A stretch of 24,874 nt of DNA from positions 1 to 24,874 of the forward strand of contig CALAUK010000192.1 of the NCBI GenBank assembly GCA_937892135.1, read 5' to 3'. The translations under genes and the position numbers were made by a program. Of this stretch, positions 22,088 to 24,874 are shown piece by piece. This DNA comes from an uncultured Clostridia bacterium (GTDB lineage: Bacteria; Bacillota; Clostridia; UBA1381; UMGS1253). The notes under the pieces are model-generated. The model was not told the DNA's origin, did no database searches, and was given only the letters and a program-made list of their open reading frames with translations. Each line of letters starts with the position of its first letter. Positions within the stretch are counted from its first letter, which is position 1.

Positions 22088-23386
22088 ATGGAAAATGAAA
22101 AAAAGTTTCGCTTTGATTATTCGTGGATTATTGTCGGAATCTGCTTTTTGATGGTATTTGCATGCCTTGGTCTTTGCTCGAGCGGCAGAACATACTACCT
22201 TACCGCTATAACAGATGCTCTTGATATTCCGAGAGGATTGTTTTCTTTAAACAATACTGTAAGGTTTATAACCACAACCATTTTAAACTTATTCTTCGGT
22301 AAGCTTATTATGCGTTTTGGCGCAAAAAAGCTTATTTCAGCAGGTCTTGTAAGTTTGATAATTTTTGCGGTTATAAATGCTACGGCAGATAAGCTTTATC
22401 AGTTTTACATAGGCGGCTTCTTTTTAGGTGTCGGCCTTGCGTGGACAACTACGACAATGGTAAGCTTTGTTATAAATAAATGGGCGACCAAAAACAAAGC
22501 AACGCTTACGGGTGCGGTTCTGGCAGCAAACGGCATAGGCGGTGCTATTGCGGTTCAGATTATAGTGCCGATTATCTTTCAGGAGGGAAATCCATTTGGA
22601 TATCGCGACTCGTATTTTCTTGTTGCAAAGATTCTTGCCGTTCTTCTTTTGTTAGTGCTTATTTTCTTTAAGGATAAACCCATTGAGGCAGGCGAGCAGA
22701 TAGGTAAGAAAAAGAAGAAGGCAAGAGGCACGGGCTGGGTTGGAATGGAGTATGAAGAGGTAATAAGAAAGCCATATTTTTACATTACTCTTTTAGGCGT
22801 TTTCTTAACAGGTATGGTGCTTCAGGGACTTGGCGGAATGGCAGTTCCTCATATGATAGACGTCGGCATTGATACAGGCACCCTTGCAACGCTTTCGGGC
22901 TTTGGCGGAATTGTGTTTACCTGCACAAAGTTTTTAACCGGTCTTTCATACGACAGATTTGGAATTAAAGTCGTTATGATAGTGGAACTTACATGTGCGT
23001 TTTTAGCAATACTCGGTCTTGTGTTTGTTAATAACAGTGTCATTGGAGTTGTGATTGCATACATAAGAAGTGTGGTAGGCTCCATAGCATCTCCTCTTGA
23101 AACTGTTATGCTTCCTATTTTTGCGATGGAGTTTTTTGGAAACAAAGCCTTTGACAAGGTTATAGGAATAGTTGTCGGCACAAGCACTGCGGGATTTGCG
23201 GTTGGTGCGCCTTTTGCGAATGTATGCTATGACATATTTGGAAGCTATAACATTGCATTTATAATTTTTGCGATTTTGATGGTTATTGTTACAGTGGCTA
23301 TGTTGTATTCTTTAAAAGCTTCAGGAAAGGAAAAAAAGATTATTCTTGAAAGAGAAGAAATGGCTCTTGAAGCACAAAATGTTTAA
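22088..23386 (+). CDS. MFS transporter, oxalate/formate-antiporter-like group
   Basis: A 432-residue permease with about twelve membrane segments. Features: YSWIIVGICFLMVFACLG in segment 1, LFFGKLIMRFGAKKLI as the MFS loop 2-3 motif, a central basic loop (GKKKKKARG), and TGLSYDRFGIKVVM as the equivalent loop in the second half. The overall look is of the monocarboxylate/oxalate-formate branch, but substrate is unknown. The start is the ATG at 22088 with GAGGAAG 8 nt upstream; a GTG at 22070 is part of the leader. It probably imports the compound sensed by the divergent AraC protein, perhaps linked to the adjacent M20-CapA operon. Confidence 0.87.
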   Translation: MENEKKFRFDYSWIIVGICFLMVFACLGLCSSGRTYYLTAITDALDIPRGLFSLNNTVRFITTTILNLFFGKLIMRFGAKKLISAGLVSLIIFAVINATADKLYQFYIGGFFLGVGLAWTTTTMVSFVINKWATKNKATLTGAVLAANGIGGAIAVQIIVPIIFQEGNPFGYRDSYFLVAKILAVLLLLVLIFFKDKPIEAGEQIGKKKKKARGTGWVGMEYEEVIRKPYFYITLLGVFLTGMVLQGLGGMAVPHMIDVGIDTGTLATLSGFGGIVFTCTKFLTGLSYDRFGIKVVMIVELTCAFLAILGLVFVNNSVIGVVIAYIRSVVGSIASPLETVMLPIFAMEFFGNKAFDKVIGIVVGTSTAGFAVGAPFANVCYDIFGSYNIAFIIFAILMVIVTVAMLYSLKASGKEKKIILEREEMALEAQNV

Positions 23387-23394
23387 TATTTAAT

Positions 23395-23422
23395 AAAAAA
23401 ACGGCAACGTGTTGCCGTTTTT
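23395..23422 (+). terminator. Terminator after the MFS gene
   Basis: AAAAAACGGCAAC / GTTGCCGTTTTTT, a near-perfect palindrome with a T run, 9 nt after the stop. Confidence 0.85.
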
Positions 23423-23521
23423 TATTTTGCCTAAAACAGAACTTGTGGTTGTTGTTCTTGTTTATCAGCGCAAGGTGCTTTGTGTTTTTTTGGCAAAAGT
23501 GCAGTAAAAGTGGAGGGTTTT

Positions 23522-23539
23522 TTGTGAAAAGTATAACAA
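23522..23539. promoter_or_regulatory. Rex-like operator
   Basis: TTGTGAAAAGTATAACAA matches the Firmicute Rex pattern TTGTTAA-N4-TTAACAA at 12 of 14 fixed positions. Rex represses NADH-linked fermentation and hydrogenase genes until NADH rises, which suits the operon downstream. The site lies about 60-75 bp before the predicted transcript start. Confidence 0.45.
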
Positions 23540-23562
23540 TATATTTTTTTTGACAAAAAACC

Positions 23563-23591
23563 TTTATTTTTTTTTCGTTATATGTTATAAT
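23563..23591 (+). promoter_or_regulatory. Promoter of the NuoE/NuoF-like operon
   Basis: A perfect TATAAT (23586-23591) with TGT upstream (extended -10) and a TTTATT at 17-bp spacing. Predicted start near 23598, giving a leader of about 90 nt. Confidence 0.6.
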
Positions 23592-23643
23592 GTAATAGAC
23601 TGCGCAGAGGTGTGTCAAGTGCGTGGGAAAATAATATATGTAA

Positions 23644-23661
23644 TGCATACTTTTGTATGCA
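23644..23661 (+). repeat. Small inverted repeat in the 5' leader
   Basis: TGCATAC-TTTT-GTATGCA, a perfect 7-bp stem 12 nt before the TAGGAGG ribosome site. It may form a leader hairpin or be a protein site. Confidence 0.4.
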
Positions 23662-23687
23662 CTAAATATGATTTAGGAGGATGTTGT

Positions 23688-24173
23688 ATGGCTCACATTA
23701 ATGAAGCAGGAGTTAAGAAGATTTGCGAAATCTGCGACAGATATGCAAATGAAAAAACTCCGTTGATGATGATTTTGAGTGACATTCAGAACGAGTATGG
23801 TTATATTCCGTTGGATGTTCAGCAAATCGTTTCAGAGAAGACAGGTATTTCCGTAGCAGAGATTTACGGTGTTGTTACTTTCTATTCTTTCTTCTCACTT
23901 AAGCCAAAGGGCAAGTATGTTATAGGATGCTGTATGGGTACAGCTTGCTATGTAAAGGGTGCTCAGTTGGTAATGGATAAGTTTTCTGAAATTTTGGGAA
24001 TCGCTCCCGGCGAAACAACTGCAGACGGTATGTTTACAATCGATGCTTTAAGATGTATCGGTGCTTGCGGTATCGCACCTGCTGTTACAATTAACGGCAA
24101 GGTTTATCCTAAGGTAGCTGTTAGCCAGGTTCCCGGTATTGTTGAAAATTATCGCAATGGAGGTGCTAACTAA
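23688..24173 (+). CDS. NuoE/HydC-like thioredoxin-fold [2Fe-2S] subunit
   Basis: A 161-residue NADH dehydrogenase 24-kDa type subunit. The [2Fe-2S] ligands are C82 and C87 (CMGTAC, Cx4C) and C123 and C127 (RCIGACG, Cx3C); the N-terminal helical part (ILSDIQNEYGYIPLDVQQIVSEKTG) is typical. In fermentative Clostridia such proteins form NADH-dependent, often electron-bifurcating [FeFe]-hydrogenases with HydA and HydB partners. TAGGAGG is 7 nt before the ATG. The next gene starts at its stop codon (TAATG), so translation is coupled. Codons (GGT, GCT, CGT) suggest high expression. Confidence 0.92.
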   Translation: MAHINEAGVKKICEICDRYANEKTPLMMILSDIQNEYGYIPLDVQQIVSEKTGISVAEIYGVVTFYSFFSLKPKGKYVIGCCMGTACYVKGAQLVMDKFSEILGIAPGETTADGMFTIDALRCIGACGIAPAVTINGKVYPKVAVSQVPGIVENYRNGGAN

Positions 24174-24874
24174 TGAAAACATTTGCAGAATTGGATGCTA
24201 AAATCTGTAGCTGTACAGAAGCACTTACAAGCAAGATTGATGGTTCTTGCGGAAAGCGTGCTATTCTTCTTTGCGGTGGTACAGGTTGTTTGTCATCAGA
24301 CTCAATGAATATTAAAGAAAAGTTTGAAGAGCTTATTGCTAAAGAGAATATGGGCGATAAGGTTACAGTTAACCTTGTTGGCTGTTTCGGTTTCTGTTCT
24401 CAGGGTCCTTTCGTTAAGATTTTCCCTGAAGACACACTATACCGTCTTGTTAAGGTTGAAGATGTTGAAGAAATCTTTGAAAAGGATATTAAAAACGGCG
24501 AAATCGTTGAAAGACTTCTTTATGTTGACCCCAACACACAGGAAAAGGTTGTAAAGCAGGACGATATTACTTTCTATAAAAAGCAGAAGCGTGTTGCTCT
24601 TCATGGTTGTGGCGTTATCAATCCCGAAAGCATTGAAGAGGCTATGGGTGAGGGCGCATTTTCCGGCTTAAAGCGTGCTTTGGCTATGGAGCCCAAGGAA
24701 GTTATTGATGAAGTTTTGGCTGCAGGTCTTCGTGGTCGTGGCGGCGCAGGCTTCCCGACAGGACGTAAATGGTCTTTTGCTTTCGCTAACGAAGCAGACC
24801 AGAAATATGTTGTATGTAATGGTGACGAAGGTGACCCGGGTGCATTCATGGACCGTTCAATTCTTGAAGGTAAC
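24173..24874 (+). CDS. NuoF/HydB-like flavoprotein subunit (3' end beyond window)
   Basis: The first 234 codons are present and the frame is open to the window edge. An N-terminal thioredoxin-like [2Fe-2S] domain has C34/C39 (CGGTGC) and C71/C75 (CFGFC). It is followed by the FMN/NADH core: GLRGRGGAGFPTGRKW (185-200) and CNGDEGDPGAFMDRSILEGN (215-234). The extra N-terminal cluster domain is seen in HydB/HndC of NAD(P)-dependent hydrogenases rather than in the Nuo complex, so a hydrogenase beta subunit is favoured. The [4Fe-4S] domains and any HydA lie outside. The start ATG overlaps the stop of the preceding gene by one base. Confidence 0.92.
   Translation, partial: MKTFAELDAKICSCTEALTSKIDGSCGKRAILLCGGTGCLSSDSMNIKEKFEELIAKENMGDKVTVNLVGCFGFCSQGPFVKIFPEDTLYRLVKVEDVEEIFEKDIKNGEIVERLLYVDPNTQEKVVKQDDITFYKKQKRVALHGCGVINPESIEEAMGEGAFSGLKRALAMEPKEVIDEVLAAGLRGRGGAGFPTGRKWSFAFANEADQKYVVCNGDEGDPGAFMDRSILEGN

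Larger units (their letters stand above)
23387..23687. other. 301-bp intergenic control region before the hydrogenase/Nuo-type operon
   Basis: It holds the MFS terminator (23395-23422), a Rex-like palindrome (23522-23539), an extended -10 promoter (about 23563-23591), and a 7-bp stem (23644-23661) in the 5' leader. Positions 23425-23520 show nothing clear beyond TTTTGCC and GGCAAAA segments about 60 bp apart. A TTGACA at 23550-23555 has no -10 at proper spacing. A minus-strand open frame here is low-complexity and not credited. Confidence 0.7.

Noticed and set aside
23550..23555. TTGACA as the -35 of the NuoE-like operon
   Set aside because: The only good TATAAT is 30 bp away, too far; the extended -10 with a weak TTTATT is a better fit.
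23340..23648. 102-codon minus-strand frame in the intergenic region
   Set aside because: Crosses the MFS gene end, its terminator and the nuoE promoter; low-complexity composition.

Overview
The window looks like the chromosome of a low-GC, anaerobic, spore-forming member of the Clostridia, probably from the gut. Supporting signs are a SpoIVB-type S55 protease, a tiny SpoVM-like peptide, a choloylglycine (bile-salt) hydrolase, a Fe-S L-serine dehydratase, the first two genes of an NADH-linked hydrogenase/NuoEF-type operon, AGGAGG-type ribosome sites, and many promoters with a TGn-extended -10 box. I saw no phage, insertion sequence, tRNA, rRNA or CRISPR array.

Layout. Positions 1-3480 (minus strand) form a catabolic-looking operon: M19 dipeptidase, sialidase-fold BNR protein and a class-V PLP enzyme, with a divergent AraC regulator (3584-4399). 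The start of a further minus-strand gene with its own promoter lies at the left edge. Positions 4465-8044 hold SpoIVB, a FabT-like MarR regulator, a DegV/FakB-type lipid-binding protein, a flavin reductase and an unannotated 25-codon SpoVM-like gene. Positions 8139-14328 hold the bile-salt-hydrolase-like enzyme, an MFS transporter with its TetR regulator, a PutP-like sodium symporter, and an L-serine dehydratase fused to an N-terminal XRE helix-turn-helix.

Positions 14363-21918 hold a FAD oxidoreductase with a divergent PocR-AraC regulator, then a LysR regulator divergent from a three-gene operon of two M20 paralogues and a cytosolic CapA-like metallophosphoesterase, and then another AraC regulator. 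That last regulator is divergent from an MFS transporter (22088-23386) whose promoter carries a perfect 16-bp direct repeat. From 23688 to the right edge are NuoE/HydC-like and NuoF/HydB-like subunits, the second one cut by the window end, preceded by a Rex-like palindrome.

How it works together. The window is a string of small nutrient-use modules, each with its own local regulator (two AraC, one PocR-AraC, one LysR, one TetR, one MarR). The most unusual item is the XRE-serine dehydratase fusion: its promoter is preceded by three perfect copies of a 9-bp half-site, so the enzyme may regulate its own gene. Other second-look items are the hidden SpoVM-like gene with a sigma-E-like promoter, an AraC gene that appears leaderless, the mosaic conservation of the M20 pair, and a terminator stem that contains the stop codons of two convergent genes.
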